Positions 63,807 through 64,000 of a stretch of DNA of 64,000 nt are shown here, in pieces (position 1 is the stretch's first letter; every line of letters starts with the position of its first letter). This DNA is from DT-111 sp965263225 (GTDB lineage: Bacteria; Bacteroidota; Bacteroidia; Chitinophagales; Saprospiraceae). A model generated the notes under the pieces. That model did no database searches. It was not told the origin of the DNA and saw only the letters and a program-made list of their open reading frames with translations. The stretch is from positions 571,083 to 635,082 of the forward strand of contig CBDHHG010000035.1 in NCBI GenBank assembly GCA_965263225.1. Reading direction: 5' to 3'. A program made the position numbers and the translations under genes.

Positions 63807-64000
63807 ATGCTAAAGAACTTAAAATCGCTCTTCATTGTTGAGGATGACGAACCGAAGAAGTCAGTAAAAGGGAAAAAACAACCAGCGGATCAGCCTAAAA
63901 AGGAAGCTAGCAGTGTGAAAACAACGGCTAGTACGACCTCCACGCCCGCCTCGCCATCCCCCGGTAAAGTATCCTCCAAGTTCGTCAATATTTTGCTCAA
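63807..64000 (+). CDS. Unknown protein, 5' part
   Basis: The frame starts at ATG 63807 and runs off the window. The opening LKNLKSLFIVEDDEPKKS is followed by a low-complexity Lys/Ala/Ser/Thr/Pro linker and then SSKFVNILL. I recall similar openings in uncharacterised Bacteroidota proteins with a helical C-terminal domain, but cannot name a function. Promoter-like boxes upstream support a real gene. Confidence 0.6.
   Translation, partial: MLKNLKSLFIVEDDEPKKSVKGKKQPADQPKKEASSVKTTASTTSTPASPSPGKVSSKFVNILL

Noticed and set aside
1..64000. CRISPR arrays, tRNA/rRNA genes, insertion sequences, phage genes, known defence systems
   Set aside because: No direct repeat arrays, cloverleaf sequences, transposase or nuclease-effector genes were found by reading the sequence.

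Overview
The window looks like a chromosome segment from a Bacteroidota bacterium, most likely of the Saprospiria (Lewinella/Haliscomenobacter-like). This rests on type IX secretion (T9SS) C-terminal sorting domains, a PorV/PorQ-type outer membrane protein, a lipidated Omp85 of the TamL type, LytTR/LytS signalling, the linkage of recF, DciA, a TPR protein and ribH, and promoter boxes of the Bacteroidota type (TTTG, about 19 nt, TAnnTTTG). No tRNA, rRNA, CRISPR array, prophage or insertion sequence was recognised.

Layout. 1-900: the 3' end of a cohesin/dockerin T9SS protein. 901-2417: a 1.5 kb gene-free stretch carrying repeated short cassettes, each a conserved 19-nt motif next to a terminator hairpin. 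2.4-5.1 kb: fructosamine kinase and a LytTR/LytS two-component pair. 5.4-8 kb: a pterin operon (PTPS, folE, fabD), then YqgE. 8-24.5 kb: M23 peptidase, purM-nth, TamL, an rRNA methyltransferase, a TlpA-like lipoprotein, cytochrome oxidase subunit III, a zinc-ribbon protein, an NhaC antiporter with a secreted-type N-terminal extension, an FG-GAP T9SS protein, a PLP-binding protein and a deoxynucleoside kinase. 24.8-34.4 kb: gatC, a lone ABC ATPase, cobalamin adenosyltransferase, a PgpH-type HD phosphodiesterase, an M1 peptidase and two glycosyltransferases. 34.5-38.9 kb: dciA-recF, pdhA, TPR protein, ribH. 39.1-47.7 kb: an envelope module on the minus strand with two FtsX/MacB-like permeases, an amidohydrolase-propeller protein, an M23 (LytM) protein with a HAAS-like prefix, and a PadR regulator. 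A nearly identical 29-nt palindrome overlaps the predicted promoters of both padR and the upstream permease. 48-64 kb: a giant alpha-2-macroglobulin lipoprotein, a Lon-N protein, PorV, an orphan sorting-domain fragment, YihY, a thioesterase, a universal stress protein, arginine deiminase, and a glycosyltransferase/aldo-keto reductase/FAD oxidoreductase cluster whose first genes are broken by many single-base frameshifts.

The two most interesting signals are the repeated cassettes at 1.09-2.08 kb, which may be a family of very short transcripts with a conserved minigene, and the PadR-controlled permease/LytM module. In the latter, the LytM protein has lost one catalytic His and resembles an FtsEX-EnvC-like arrangement. 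Most other genes are ordinary housekeeping or envelope genes. Coordinates were read by eye from the sequence. Family assignments come from motif recognition, not database searches.
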